Assembly (NCBI RefSeq): GCF_013618625.1
Contig: NZ_JABRWO010000007.1
Coordinates: forward strand, 310,001-374,000
Reading direction: 5' to 3'
DNA length: 64,000 nucleotides
Origin: Bremerella alba
Lineage (GTDB): Bacteria > Planctomycetota > Planctomycetia > Pirellulales > Pirellulaceae
Positions within the stretch are counted from its first letter, which is position 1. Each line of letters begins with the position of its first letter. Under the pieces are notes generated by a model. That model did no database searches. It had not been told where the DNA came from and saw only the letters and a program-made list of their open reading frames with translations. Shown one piece after another: positions 43,941 through 52,055 of this stretch. Both the position numbers and the translations under genes were made by a program.

Positions 43941-44102
43941 TGCCCTCGGCATGAATGGACGGCGTGCTATCACTCTGGTCTTTCGTCAGACAACAGTGCT
44001 CCCCCATTTTAAGTCTTTTCGGGTCATTTACGCACTGGCACATTGCTTGCAAAGGGAATGGGTGTAGCTCTATCAACCCATTCAAGCCGAGGAGGACTCG
44101 AT

Positions 44103-44594
44103 ATGTCCATGAATAGTCTTGCAGACGCTTTCTACGATGAACTTCGTGATATCTATCATGCGGAAAAGCAGCTTCTCAAAGCACTTCCCAAGATGGCCAA
44201 GAAGGCTAGCAGCGAAGACCTTGCGAACGCGTTTAAAGAACACCTAGAGGAAACCAAGCAACACGTTGAGCGCGCGGAAAAAGCATTTGAAGAGACCGGC
44301 AAGGCCGCTCGTGCAAAGAAGTGCGAAGCGATGGCTGGCCTAATCGAAGAAGCTTCCCAAGAGATGAAGGAAGACGCCGATCCCGATGTGATGGACGCGA
44401 TGCTGATCGCTTTGGCTCAGAAGGTCGAGCACTATGAAATTGCCACTTACGGAACGCTTTGCACCTGGGCTAAGAAACTCGGCTACACCAGTGCCCACTC
44501 GCTGCTTGGTGAAAACCTAAACGATGAGGAGCAAGCCGACAAAAAACTGACGAAGCTTGCCAAGAAGAAGATCAACGCCGCCGCGATGGCCTAG
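44103..44594 (+). CDS. DUF892 (YciF-like) ferritin-like protein
   Basis: The 163-residue protein opens [26 protein letters not shown], the DUF892 start, and continues [25 protein letters not shown] and [13 protein letters not shown], with His and Glu residues in the spacing of a four-helix ferritin-like di-iron site. The E-x-x-H pairs ([15 protein letters not shown]) are the expected metal ligands. YciF-type proteins protect against oxidative or osmotic stress and some are ferroxidases. GAGGAGGA lies 7 bases before the ATG at 44103. The gene is monocistronic with its own terminator at 44642-44675. The C-terminal KKKINAA tail is basic. Confidence 0.9.
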   Translation: MSMNSLADAFYDELRDIYHAEKQLLKALPKMAKKASSEDLANAFKEHLEETKQHVERAEKAFEETGKAARAKKCEAMAGLIEEASQEMKEDADPDVMDAMLIALAQKVEHYEIATYGTLCTWAKKLGYTSAHSLLGENLNDEEQADKKLTKLAKKKINAAAMA

Positions 44595-44641
44595 TTGGAT
44601 CATGCTTGGAGAGTTTCTCGACCCCGTGAATCATCAACATT

Positions 44642-44675
44642 GCCTCGGTGGAAGTCTTTTCTGCCGAGGCTTTTT
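44642..44675 (+). terminator. Intrinsic terminator
   Basis: GCCTCGG (44642-44648) pairs with CCGAGGC (44664-44670), followed by TTTTT. It ends the DUF892 gene. The loop is 15 bases. Confidence 0.88.
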
Positions 44676-44680
44676 CGATG

Positions 44681-44965
44681 CTATAGCTTCTCCAGCATCA
44701 CAACAAACAAGGCTCCAGCTGCGTCTTGAATACGATTTTCGTCCGCTTCTCCATAGTTTTGGCCTGCTGCATCCAGTGCTGGCACTAGCTCGGTAAGCAT
44801 GCGAGCGACCTTTCGAGGAACTTCCTCGCTAGCAGGAAAGTGCTCGCAGAACACCTCAACGTGATGGACCAAGTCGGTAAGGTCCTCTGGGGCAAAAGGC
44901 TCTCCTTTCTCGAGAATTTCCAGCAATTGGCCTGCATGAAGCATCAATTCTTCCGCCGTATCCAT
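44681..44965 (-). CDS. Small helical hypothetical protein
   Basis: The 94-residue product is mainly helical and acidic (TAEELMLHAGQLLEILEKGEPF at the start, ENRIQDAAGALFVVMLEKL at the end) and has two His-rich spots (DLVHHVEVFCEHF). No family is recognised. The ATG at 44965 is preferred over a GTG at 45028 because the extra residues (TRKVLLLGAITDSGF) look like non-coding sequence and AGGCGA lies 11 bases before the ATG. It converges on the DUF892 gene and shares the space with its terminator. Confidence 0.5.
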   Translation of the reverse strand: MDTAEELMLHAGQLLEILEKGEPFAPEDLTDLVHHVEVFCEHFPASEEVPRKVARMLTELVPALDAAGQNYGEADENRIQDAAGALFVVMLEKL

Positions 44966-45262
44966 TGAATTCGTCGCCTGAAAACCGCTGTCAGTGATAG
45001 CCCCAAGAAGTAAAACTTTGCGGGTCACGCAATTTTCTCAAAGTTTGCCGGTTAGGACGACGATAACCCTAGTACTGAATTTTCTCATGCCGGTGCGTCT
45101 GCGTTCCGGGAGGTGAAGATTCAGGCCCGGGGGGGCCGAGACAAACGAATCGACCAAGCTGACCTTAATCCGTTGGCTGGTCATCCTAACTAACAGCGAT
45201 TTACTTCTTCCGAAGTGTCGTGCACAAGGACGTGCACGCTACGCATCAGGACTCGGTATCCC

Positions 45263-47560
45263 ATGAAAACCCAGTTCCATCAAGCCTGGATGCTCGTGCT
45301 CATCGGCACGGTGATTTTCACCGGTTGTCAGCCGACTCAACCGTTTTACTTCAAAGAGTCAGGCGATTTGAGCCTTTACCTCGATAAGGCAACCGACATC
45401 GAATACCCCGATGTCGATCACAGCCGACTCTACGAGGTAGATAATACCGAAGCACCGTTCACGATCTCCGATCCATTTGAAATGGATGAGTCGCGAATCT
45501 GGAACCTCAGTCTTGAGGAAGCTGTCGCCAACTCGATGAAGAACAGCAAGGCGATACGCACCGCTGGTGGTAACGCTGTGTTCCGGGTTATTCCTGGCAC
45601 CACGCTGACCTCCCAGGCAATTCCGACCAACCTGACGACGCGTAACGATGCCATCCCGACAATCTACGATCCGGCTCTTGTGTCATCCGATCCTCAATTC
45701 GGCGTCGAGGCCGCTTTGAGCGAATTCGATGCACAGTTGAACGCCAACTTCAACTGGGATCGCGTCGATCGACCTCAAAACTTTGCCAGCGGCAACCCGT
45801 TCTTTCTTTCCGAATTCGGACAGAACCTGGCAACCGCCAATGTCGAACTGACCAAACTTGCGGCAACCGGTACACAGTGGTCTTTGCGGCAGAACAACAC
45901 CTACGATTACAACAACCGCGGTAGCTTGCTCTACCCGAGTTCGTGGTTGGCCAATGTAGAAATGGAAGCCCGTCATCCGCTGCTTCGCGGAAGTGGAGTC
46001 CAGGTCAACCGTGTCAACGTGATGTTGGCCCGTATCCGGGAAGACGTCAGCCTGGCCGACTTTGAAACCAACGTTCGTAACCTCGTTTCCGACGTGGAAG
46101 AAGCCTACTGGCAGCTTTACTTCGCCTACCACAACCTTGAGGCCGCCAAAACCGGTCGCGACAGTGCCCTGGTCACCTGGCGACGCGTTCACGCGTTGAT
46201 GGTTAACGGTGCCGAAGGGGGTGAAGCCGAAAAGGAAGCCCAGGCTCGACAACAATACTTCGAGTTCCGCAGTCGCACCGAGGGTGCCTTGCGTGACCTG
46301 TACAAAGCTGAAGGCAGCCTTCGCTACTTCATGGGCCTGTCCGCCACCGATGGCCGCCTGATTCGTCCAACCTCCGAGCCTACCGACGCATGGGTAGCTT
46401 TCGACTGGTTCGAGATCCACAACGAAGCCCTGTCACGAACCCCGGAACTGCGTCGTCAGTCTTGGCGTATCAAACAGCGTGAGATTGAAATGATCACTGC
46501 TCGCAATCAACTCCTGCCACAATTGGATGCCGTCGCTCTGTATCGCTTCCTTGGCCTTGGTGACGAGTTGATCAGTGGAAACCGTGATGGCAAGAACTTC
46601 AACGAAATCGACAGTAAGGCCTGGGACGTGCTGACCGAAGGCAACTACCAGGAATATACGCTAGGCGTGGAATTCTCGATGCCGATTGGCTTCCGTCAAG
46701 AACTCGCCGGTGTGCGAAATGTCCAATTACAGATCGCTCGCGAGAAAGCGGTTATGGAAGATATGGAACTAGAAGTCTCCCACTTACTGACCGATACCAT
46801 CCGCGACCTGGACTCAAACTACAGCTTGGTCCAGACAAACCTGAACCGTTTGATCGCCGCTGATAAGGAAGTCGACTCGGTACAAGCAGCCTACGACGCT
46901 GGAACCGTTACGCTCGACCTCTTGCTCGACGCCCAGCGACGTCGCAGCGATGCTCAGATCGCCTACTTCCAGGCCCTGATTGAATACAACATCGCGATCA
47001 AAGACGTTCACCTGCGAAAGGGTAGCCTGCTCGACTACAACGGCGTGTACCTTGCTGAAGGACCATGGCCAGAAAAAGCATACTTCGACGCTAAAGGCCA
47101 TGCCCGACGCCGCTCGGCCAGCCACTACGTCGACTACGGCTACACCCGACCAGGTGTGATCAGCCGGGGCAGCGTGCCGCAAGGCAGCATCAGCCACGGT
47201 CACGTCGAAGAAGGCACAATTATCTACGAAGGAGATGCCCCTGTCGAAGGTGAAATGATCGGGACGCCAACCCCGGCCAAGATGCCTACCTCGCTCGACG
47301 CAGTCAGCCTAGAGCCACCTACCCCAACCCGGGTTGCCAGCAAACCAGCCCAATCGAAAAGCGAACTCGATTGGAATAAACTGGGACTGAACGAACTGGT
47401 TTCGGAAGTTCGCCAATCGAAAAGTGTCCCACAACCGACGCCAGCTACCAAGCCTACGTCGAGCCGGGCCCTAAAGTCGGTCTCACATGAATCTGGCCAA
47501 AATCCAACGCCTGCTAAAACTACTGCAACTGCTTCAGGGTGGCAGGCCGCAAAACGTTAA
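45263..47560 (+). CDS. TolC-family outer membrane lipoprotein with long disordered tail
   Basis: TolC-type proteins form the outer membrane/periplasm channel of efflux pumps and type I secretion. The 765-residue product has a lipoprotein signal (IFTGC, Cys at about 22). The channel region, about 75-640, shows long coiled-coil helices and TolC repeats: WNLSLEEAVANSM near the start and a second repeat with LSRTPELRRQSWRIKQREIEMITARNQLLPQLD. The C-terminal 130 residues are extra: a Tyr/Arg/Gly stretch and Pro/Thr/Ser-rich sequence with KPAQSKS. Usual family length is 420-490, so this form has an N-terminal extension of about 60 residues and the tail. No membrane-fusion or pump gene is adjacent. 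The last 74 bases overlap the next gene. Confidence 0.85.
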   Translation: MKTQFHQAWMLVLIGTVIFTGCQPTQPFYFKESGDLSLYLDKATDIEYPDVDHSRLYEVDNTEAPFTISDPFEMDESRIWNLSLEEAVANSMKNSKAIRTAGGNAVFRVIPGTTLTSQAIPTNLTTRNDAIPTIYDPALVSSDPQFGVEAALSEFDAQLNANFNWDRVDRPQNFASGNPFFLSEFGQNLATANVELTKLAATGTQWSLRQNNTYDYNNRGSLLYPSSWLANVEMEARHPLLRGSGVQVNRVNVMLARIREDVSLADFETNVRNLVSDVEEAYWQLYFAYHNLEAAKTGRDSALVTWRRVHALMVNGAEGGEAEKEAQARQQYFEFRSRTEGALRDLYKAEGSLRYFMGLSATDGRLIRPTSEPTDAWVAFDWFEIHNEALSRTPELRRQSWRIKQREIEMITARNQLLPQLDAVALYRFLGLGDELISGNRDGKNFNEIDSKAWDVLTEGNYQEYTLGVEFSMPIGFRQELAGVRNVQLQIAREKAVMEDMELEVSHLLTDTIRDLDSNYSLVQTNLNRLIAADKEVDSVQAAYDAGTVTLDLLLDAQRRRSDAQIAYFQALIEYNIAIKDVHLRKGSLLDYNGVYLAEGPWPEKAYFDAKGHARRRSASHYVDYGYTRPGVISRGSVPQGSISHGHVEEGTIIYEGDAPVEGEMIGTPTPAKMPTSLDAVSLEPPTPTRVASKPAQSKSELDWNKLGLNELVSEVRQSKSVPQPTPATKPTSSRALKSVSHESGQNPTPAKTTATASGWQAAKR

Positions 47561-48488
47561 CTCGATGTCCGATGCGTGCGGCGTGAGTCGTCGCACCATC
47601 TTTCGAGATCTGGAAACATTGCGAGCGGCCGGCGTGCCGCTCGCTTTCGATTCGAATGGGCAGCGTTTTCATATCCCGGAAACCTACTTCCTGGCCCCCA
47701 CCAATCTCAGTTCGGAAGAAGCCCTCTCGGTTATGGTGCTTTGCCACGAACTGGGGGACGGCACGGGACTTCCCTATTATTCTTCGGCTCGCCGGGCAGC
47801 CACCAAGCTCGAGAACAGCCTTCCCGAACACATGAAGCGACAGCTTCGTGAGATGTCTAGCTCGGTTGAAATCAAGCTTAACCCCGTCCTTCAACCAGAA
47901 GAGGCCCAGTCGGCTTACCAATCACTGGTCGATGCTTCGGGGCATCGTCAGAACGTGCGAATCAAATATCGTAGTATCTTCGATGGCGACGTCATCCAGA
48001 CCAAGATCTCCCCCTACAAGCTGCTCTTCAGCCGACACAGTTGGTACGTCATCGGCAGAAGTTCGATCCATCGCGCCGTGCGAACGTTCAAGGTCAACCG
48101 GATCGAGCAAATCGAAACACTCGACGAGCCCTTTGAGATCCCCCAGAATTTCCAGGTCGACCGCTTTCTCCGAAATGCCTGGCACATGATCCCCGAGCCT
48201 GGCCCCGATCAGCAGATCATCATCCGCTTCGATCCACTGGTCGCCCAGAATGTGGCCGAAGTTCAATGGCACAAGTCGCAAGAGATTCACTGGAACGAGG
48301 ACGGCAGCATTGATTTCGAGGTGAAAGTCAGCGGCATTCGCGAGATCAGCTGGTGGATTTTAGGCTATGGCAGCCGCGCCAAGGTCATTCAGCCGGAATC
48401 CCTGAAAGAGTTGATCGCCAGCCATGCCCGCAAGATCCTCGAAAATTACAACAATCCAGTCCCCTCGCACTCGCAGGGAGAGAACTAG
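47487..48488 (+). CDS. HTH and WYL-domain transcriptional regulator
   Basis: The 333-residue protein has an N-terminal winged helix-turn-helix of the DeoR/HTH_11 type (IQRLLKLLQLLQGGRPQNVNSMSDACGVSRRTIFRDLETLRAAGVPL, residues 5-51) and a WYL domain (about 150-230), a ligand-binding or oligomerisation module, then a C-terminal WCX extension (about 245-320). PYKLLFSRHSWYVIGRSS contains the WYL core (here WYV). Such proteins often control stress or efflux genes and bind nucleotides, single-stranded DNA or small signals. Its first 74 bases overlap the end of the TolC-like gene in another frame, which fits co-transcription. The start cannot be moved downstream without removing the HTH. Confidence 0.9.
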   Translation: MNLAKIQRLLKLLQLLQGGRPQNVNSMSDACGVSRRTIFRDLETLRAAGVPLAFDSNGQRFHIPETYFLAPTNLSSEEALSVMVLCHELGDGTGLPYYSSARRAATKLENSLPEHMKRQLREMSSSVEIKLNPVLQPEEAQSAYQSLVDASGHRQNVRIKYRSIFDGDVIQTKISPYKLLFSRHSWYVIGRSSIHRAVRTFKVNRIEQIETLDEPFEIPQNFQVDRFLRNAWHMIPEPGPDQQIIIRFDPLVAQNVAEVQWHKSQEIHWNEDGSIDFEVKVSGIREISWWILGYGSRAKVIQPESLKELIASHARKILENYNNPVPSHSQGEN

Positions 48489-48543
48489 GGGACTTACTTC
48501 GCTGTGCTTTGCCGAGTGGGGACCGTCCCGTACAATCCTAGCC

Positions 48544-49185
48544 ATGACCAATTCGCAAACAATTCGCCCCCTTTTCATCTCTTTCGATGGTATCGACGGG
48601 GCCGGGAAATCAACGCAGCGGGACTTATTGACCGAGTGGCTCACGCAACAGGGGCACGAAGTCGTCTTATGCCGCGACCCAGGCACCACGGAAGTTGGCG
48701 AGCGAGTTCGTGACCTTCTACTGCACCGCAAGGAACTCGACCTTCACCCGCGGACGGAAATGCTGCTGTACATGGCGGCTCGGGCTCAGTTAGTAGACGA
48801 CGTCATTCGTCCCGCAATCGCATCCGGCAAAACGGTCCTGTGCGATCGTTTTCTGTTGGCCAACATCGCCTACCAAGGCTATGCATCCGGGATCGAGCTG
48901 GACGACGTGCGAAACGTGGGCAAAGTGACGGTCGATCGCGTGATGCCAGATCTGACGATCTTGCTCGACTTGCCTGAAGATGTCGCCTTCCCACGACTCG
49001 GCAAGAATCTGGATCGTATGGAGGCCAAGGGGGTCGCGTTCATGCATCGTGTGAGGGAAGGATTCCTTAAGGAGTCCGACATCTACCCACACGTCTCGGT
49101 CATCGACGCAACCCAGGAAATCGACACAATCCAGGCCGCCATTCGCGAGGCCGTTGCCGAGCGACTCAAGGAGTTAGCGAAATGA
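48544..49185 (+). CDS. tmk: Thymidylate kinase
   Basis: Tmk phosphorylates dTMP to dTDP with ATP. The 213-residue protein has the P-loop FDGIDGAGKSTQ (residues 15-26), DPGTTEVGERVRDLLL (the DR.pgGT..ge.iR segment, altered at 'DPGTT'), the dTMP-binding VLCDRFLLANIAYQGY segment (DRY.dSs.AYQG) and PDLTILLDLPEDVAF. The LID region FMHRVREGF is close to type II bacterial forms. Length is normal. The ATG at 48544 is chosen because the longer frame from 48424 adds 40 residues unlike any homologue and overlaps the regulator gene. It ends with an ATGA overlap into holB, a gene order common in bacteria. Confidence 0.94.
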   Translation: MTNSQTIRPLFISFDGIDGAGKSTQRDLLTEWLTQQGHEVVLCRDPGTTEVGERVRDLLLHRKELDLHPRTEMLLYMAARAQLVDDVIRPAIASGKTVLCDRFLLANIAYQGYASGIELDDVRNVGKVTVDRVMPDLTILLDLPEDVAFPRLGKNLDRMEAKGVAFMHRVREGFLKESDIYPHVSVIDATQEIDTIQAAIREAVAERLKELAK

Positions 49186-50249
49186 ACTGGGACGACGTGC
49201 TAGGGCACGATCGCATCCGAGAGATGTTCGCGACGGCCCTTACCAAAAACCGTCTGGCTAGTACGTTTTTATTTGTCGGACCGGCCTCCATCGGCAAACG
49301 CAAATTAGCCTTGATGCTGGCCAAGACGCTACTTTGCCAAAATGTGCCGGCCTATCACATGCGTCCCTGTGGCAATTGCGAGGACTGCAAACAGGTCGAT
49401 GCGCAGACACACCCCGACCTTCTGACGGTTTCTAAGCCGAAAGATAAGACCCGCATTCCGATTGAACTCTTGATTGGCGATGGGCAACATCGAATGGAGT
49501 CAGGCCTCTGCCACGACATCGCCATGCGGCCATTCCGGGGACAACGTAAAGTGGCCATCCTGGACGATGCCGACGACTTGAACCAGGAAGGAGCTAATTG
49601 CCTGCTGAAAACACTCGAAGAACCACCGGTCGATAGCGTGATCATCCTGATCAGCCAAAGCGAACAGCGGCAATTGCCCACCATTCGCTCCCGTAGCCAG
49701 ATCATTCGCTTCGCGCCTCTGCCCGATGAAATCGTCTCGAATCTATTGCTAGAGCTACAATGGGTGGCCGACAAGTCTGAAGCTGACAAGCTTGCCAAGC
49801 AAAGCAAAGGAAGCCTGGCCCGGGCAGATCAACTACGCGACGAAGGTCTGCAGGGAATAGCGGAAGTCTTACTTTCGACGCTCGCGAAGCGTGATTTCCA
49901 CAGCATTCAAATGGCCAAAGACGTTTCCGACTATCTCACCAAGATGGGAGACGACGCCCCCAAGAAACGCGAGGCACTGTCTCACCTGATTGAACTGGCC
50001 GCCGACTTCTATCGGAATCAACTAGTCTATCTGACGAAGCTGGGGACCGAAGAAGCATCGACTGAACCAGCGATTCGCTCGGCAGTCATGGCCATCCCTG
50101 CCGGCCTAGACGGAGTCGCGGCCTGTCTAGAGAGATGCGCCGAGGCAGAAATCCAGCTCAATGCAAACGCCAATATTGCCACTCTGGTCGAGGCCTGGCT
50201 GGACGACTTAGCCACGGCATCACGGACAGGCTTCGTGGAGACGCTCTAA
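49182..50249 (+). CDS. holB: DNA polymerase III delta' subunit
   Basis: The delta' subunit is part of the clamp loader that places the sliding clamp on DNA. The 355-residue protein has the AAA+ domain: WDDVLGHDRIREMFATAL, LASTFLFVGPASIGKRKLA (residues 27-45), a zinc knuckle CxxCxxC form with HPDL (MRPCGNCEDCKQVDAQTHPDL), Walker B ILDDADDLNQEGANCLLKTLEEPP with the Sensor 1 ILISQSE and the SRC-like arginine motif PTIRSRSQ. The Walker A-like motif has GKR in place of GK[ST], as often in delta', which is not a working ATPase. Length is as usual. It overlaps tmk by 4 bases. There is no holA or dnaX in the window. Confidence 0.92.
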   Translation: MNWDDVLGHDRIREMFATALTKNRLASTFLFVGPASIGKRKLALMLAKTLLCQNVPAYHMRPCGNCEDCKQVDAQTHPDLLTVSKPKDKTRIPIELLIGDGQHRMESGLCHDIAMRPFRGQRKVAILDDADDLNQEGANCLLKTLEEPPVDSVIILISQSEQRQLPTIRSRSQIIRFAPLPDEIVSNLLLELQWVADKSEADKLAKQSKGSLARADQLRDEGLQGIAEVLLSTLAKRDFHSIQMAKDVSDYLTKMGDDAPKKREALSHLIELAADFYRNQLVYLTKLGTEEASTEPAIRSAVMAIPAGLDGVAACLERCAEAEIQLNANANIATLVEAWLDDLATASRTGFVETL

Positions 50250-50423
50250 GACGCTTTCACCTCTCGCATGGGTGGGGCCAGGAAGATGGGACTAAACTTT
50301 TTCTACTCGACGGAATTCGAGCCCATCGCTTCGCACGACGTCAACCATTTACCGATATAAAATCGCGTTCAGGCAGAGCTTGTGCATGCCCACCTTCGTA
50401 CTACATGTGAGGCAATGAAACCA

Positions 50424-50459
50424 AAAAAAGAGCCTCCGTCCGAAGACGAAGGCTCTTTC
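50424..50459 (-). terminator. Intrinsic terminator after rpsI
   Basis: A 14-base stem with one mismatch (AAAGAGCCTCCGTC with GACGAAGGCTCTTT) and a 4-base loop has a run of T on the minus-strand side (50424-50430 as A on plus). It ends the rplM-rpsI operon and lies in the convergent gap to holB. Confidence 0.9.
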
Positions 50460-50486
50460 CAATTGTTCTGAATGTGATCTCGGCGA

Positions 50487-51029
50487 TTAACGCTTCGAGA
50501 ACTGAGTACCACGACGGGCACCGTGCAGACCGTACTTCTTACGTTCCTTCATACGGCTGTCGCGTGTCAGGTGACCATTGTCTTTCAACTGGTGCCCGAC
50601 GTCTGCGTCCATGCTCAACAGCGAACGACCAAGGCCCATGCGGCAAGCACCGGACTGACCAGTTGGACCACCACCGGTAACCAAAATACGGACGTCAATC
50701 TTGCCCTCGTAACCGCTATCGCGGATCGGAGCCATGACGGCGTTCTGATCTTGTTCGTGCGGGAAGTATTCGTTCAGTTCGCGATCGTTGATGACGATCT
50801 TGCCGCTGCCGGCTTTAATGCGGACGCGAGCAACACTCGACTTGCGACGACCGGTGCCGAGATGTTCGCCCGTTTTGGGGTCAGTCTTTACAATATGCAA
50901 AACCGGCGCTGGCGTGGCCTCTACCGTATCGGTCGTAGTGGTTTCTACGTCCGTGGTTTCTACACCAGTGGCTTCAGCTTCGGTGCCTTCGTTTTGCACG
51001 TCTTCGGTTTGAGGATCCGCAGTCGACAT
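50487..51029 (-). CDS. rpsI: 30S ribosomal protein S9 with acidic N-terminal extension
   Basis: S9 sits in the small subunit head and its C-terminal tail reaches the P-site tRNA. The C-terminal 128 residues are typical S9: GTGRRKSSVARVRIKAGSGKIVINDREL, LVTGGGPTGQSGACRMGLGRSLL, DSRMKERKKYGLHGARRGTQFSKR (the tail ends KR). In front lies an extension of about 50 residues that is acidic, threonine-rich and low-complexity (VETTDVETTTTDTVEATPAP). The ATG at 51029 is the natural frame start; the normal family starts near residue 45-50. It is the second gene of the rplM-rpsI pair and has a terminator. The extension may be cleaved or may be real; it would alter nothing in the decoding tail. Confidence 0.95.
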   Translation of the reverse strand: MSTADPQTEDVQNEGTEAEATGVETTDVETTTTDTVEATPAPVLHIVKTDPKTGEHLGTGRRKSSVARVRIKAGSGKIVINDRELNEYFPHEQDQNAVMAPIRDSGYEGKIDVRILVTGGGPTGQSGACRMGLGRSLLSMDADVGHQLKDNGHLTRDSRMKERKKYGLHGARRGTQFSKR

Positions 51030-51108
51030 AACTTGCTAACTCTTGACCAGATGGATTGGGGGAAAATCGGAAAAAGGCCTTGGCGAATAACACCGTCGGC
51101 TGCTGGAA

Positions 51109-51570
51109 CTACTTACGCTTCTTCTGGCGGACCTGACCTAGGCCTTCCAGCTTTTCCGGGTTTTGAGCTTGGTGATTGTGCTCGGGGCCTACGAAGACCT
51201 TCAGTTTATCGAGCATCTTGGTGGCAAGCTTGTTTTTAGGAAGCATACGGCGAACTGCTTCACGAAGAATTTGATCGGGATGGGCTTCCAATCGTTCTTC
51301 CGCAGATTCGCTACGCTGACCTGTGTAGCCGGTGTACCAGGTGTAACGCTTCTTTTCCCACTTGCTGCCGGTGAATTTCACCTTTTCAGCATTGACAACA
51401 ATGACGAAGTCGCCGGTATCAACGTGCGGAGTATAGATCGGGCGATGCTTGCCCATCAGACGCACAGCGATGTCGCTGGCCAAACGCCCGACGATTTGAT
51501 CTTCGCCGTCGACGAGCCACCATTTCTGCTCGACTTGGCCTGTTTTGGCTTGAAAAGTTTTGGTCGTCAT
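51109..51570 (-). CDS. rplM: 50S ribosomal protein L13
   Basis: L13 is an early assembly protein of the 50S subunit. The 153-residue protein shows the family features: KWWLVDGEDQIVGRLASDIAVRLMGKHRPIYTPHVDTGDFVIVVNAEKVKFTGSKWEKKRYTWYTGYTGQRSESAEERLEAHPDQILREAVRRMLPKN, near-complete, followed by LKVFVGPEHNHQAQNPEKLEG. It starts at the ATG at 51570 (MTTKTFQAKTG) because homologues begin here; a longer frame from 51639 is unlikely. It lies 79 bases upstream of rpsI in the same direction. A possible promoter lies at 51721-51749. Confidence 0.96.
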   Translation of the reverse strand: MTTKTFQAKTGQVEQKWWLVDGEDQIVGRLASDIAVRLMGKHRPIYTPHVDTGDFVIVVNAEKVKFTGSKWEKKRYTWYTGYTGQRSESAEERLEAHPDQILREAVRRMLPKNKLATKMLDKLKVFVGPEHNHQAQNPEKLEGLGQVRQKKRK

Positions 51571-52055
51571 CGTTTTGCTAATTTCACTACTGGGGCTCAA
51601 GCCGGCATCCTGCAACTCGCCGGGTGGCTCGAACCACAAAAACCGCGTGGCTTTCGTAACCTAAGTCCCCAAAAGGCCTTACACTTACTGTCGGCAACAT
51701 TGGGAGAATTAGAAACACGTATCTTACCGCGACCAATGAAACCCTACAAGGGACCGGATTAAGAAAATGGTGCGGATGACAAATAGAACACCAAGGCAGG
51801 TCCAGTGCTTCCAGCGTAGGGCTAAGGCGATCGGTTCGTTTATTTTCCCTAATGCTAACAGTTTCCCACCCAGCGACTTAAGGGCACTCACTGAGTGAAT
51901 CTCCGGGTTCACAACGCCCCAACGGTGTGGGACAATTCGACAATGACGCTCGCGCCTAGCGGAATACCGCCAGCCTGGGATGATATTAATAATGATCCCG
52001 GCATGAGAATGTTGGATCGTTGATTGACACCATGTGCTCCCCTGAAAGGCCGACC
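51571..52055. other. 485-base divergent region between rplM and pntA1
   Basis: A possible rplM promoter (51721-51749) is present. Upstream of pntA1 I see no clear -35/-10 pair. No coding frame, tRNA or hairpin with a T-run is evident. Confidence 0.5.
51721..51749 (-). promoter_or_regulatory. Possible promoter for rplM-rpsI
   Basis: On the minus strand TTGTAG (51744-51749) and TAAGAT (51721-51726) are 17 bases apart. Each matches 4 of 6 consensus positions. The leader to rplM would be about 145 bases. Confidence 0.35.

Noticed and set aside
45121-45140. G-rich stretch (GGCCCGGGGGGGCC) before the TolC-like gene
   Set aside because: It can pair with itself but has no T-run and no clear partner; too little evidence for a terminator or G-quadruplex.
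50135-50410. 91-codon plus-strand frame across the end of holB
   Set aside because: Overlaps holB in another frame and continues into the convergent gap; no ribosome site or motif.
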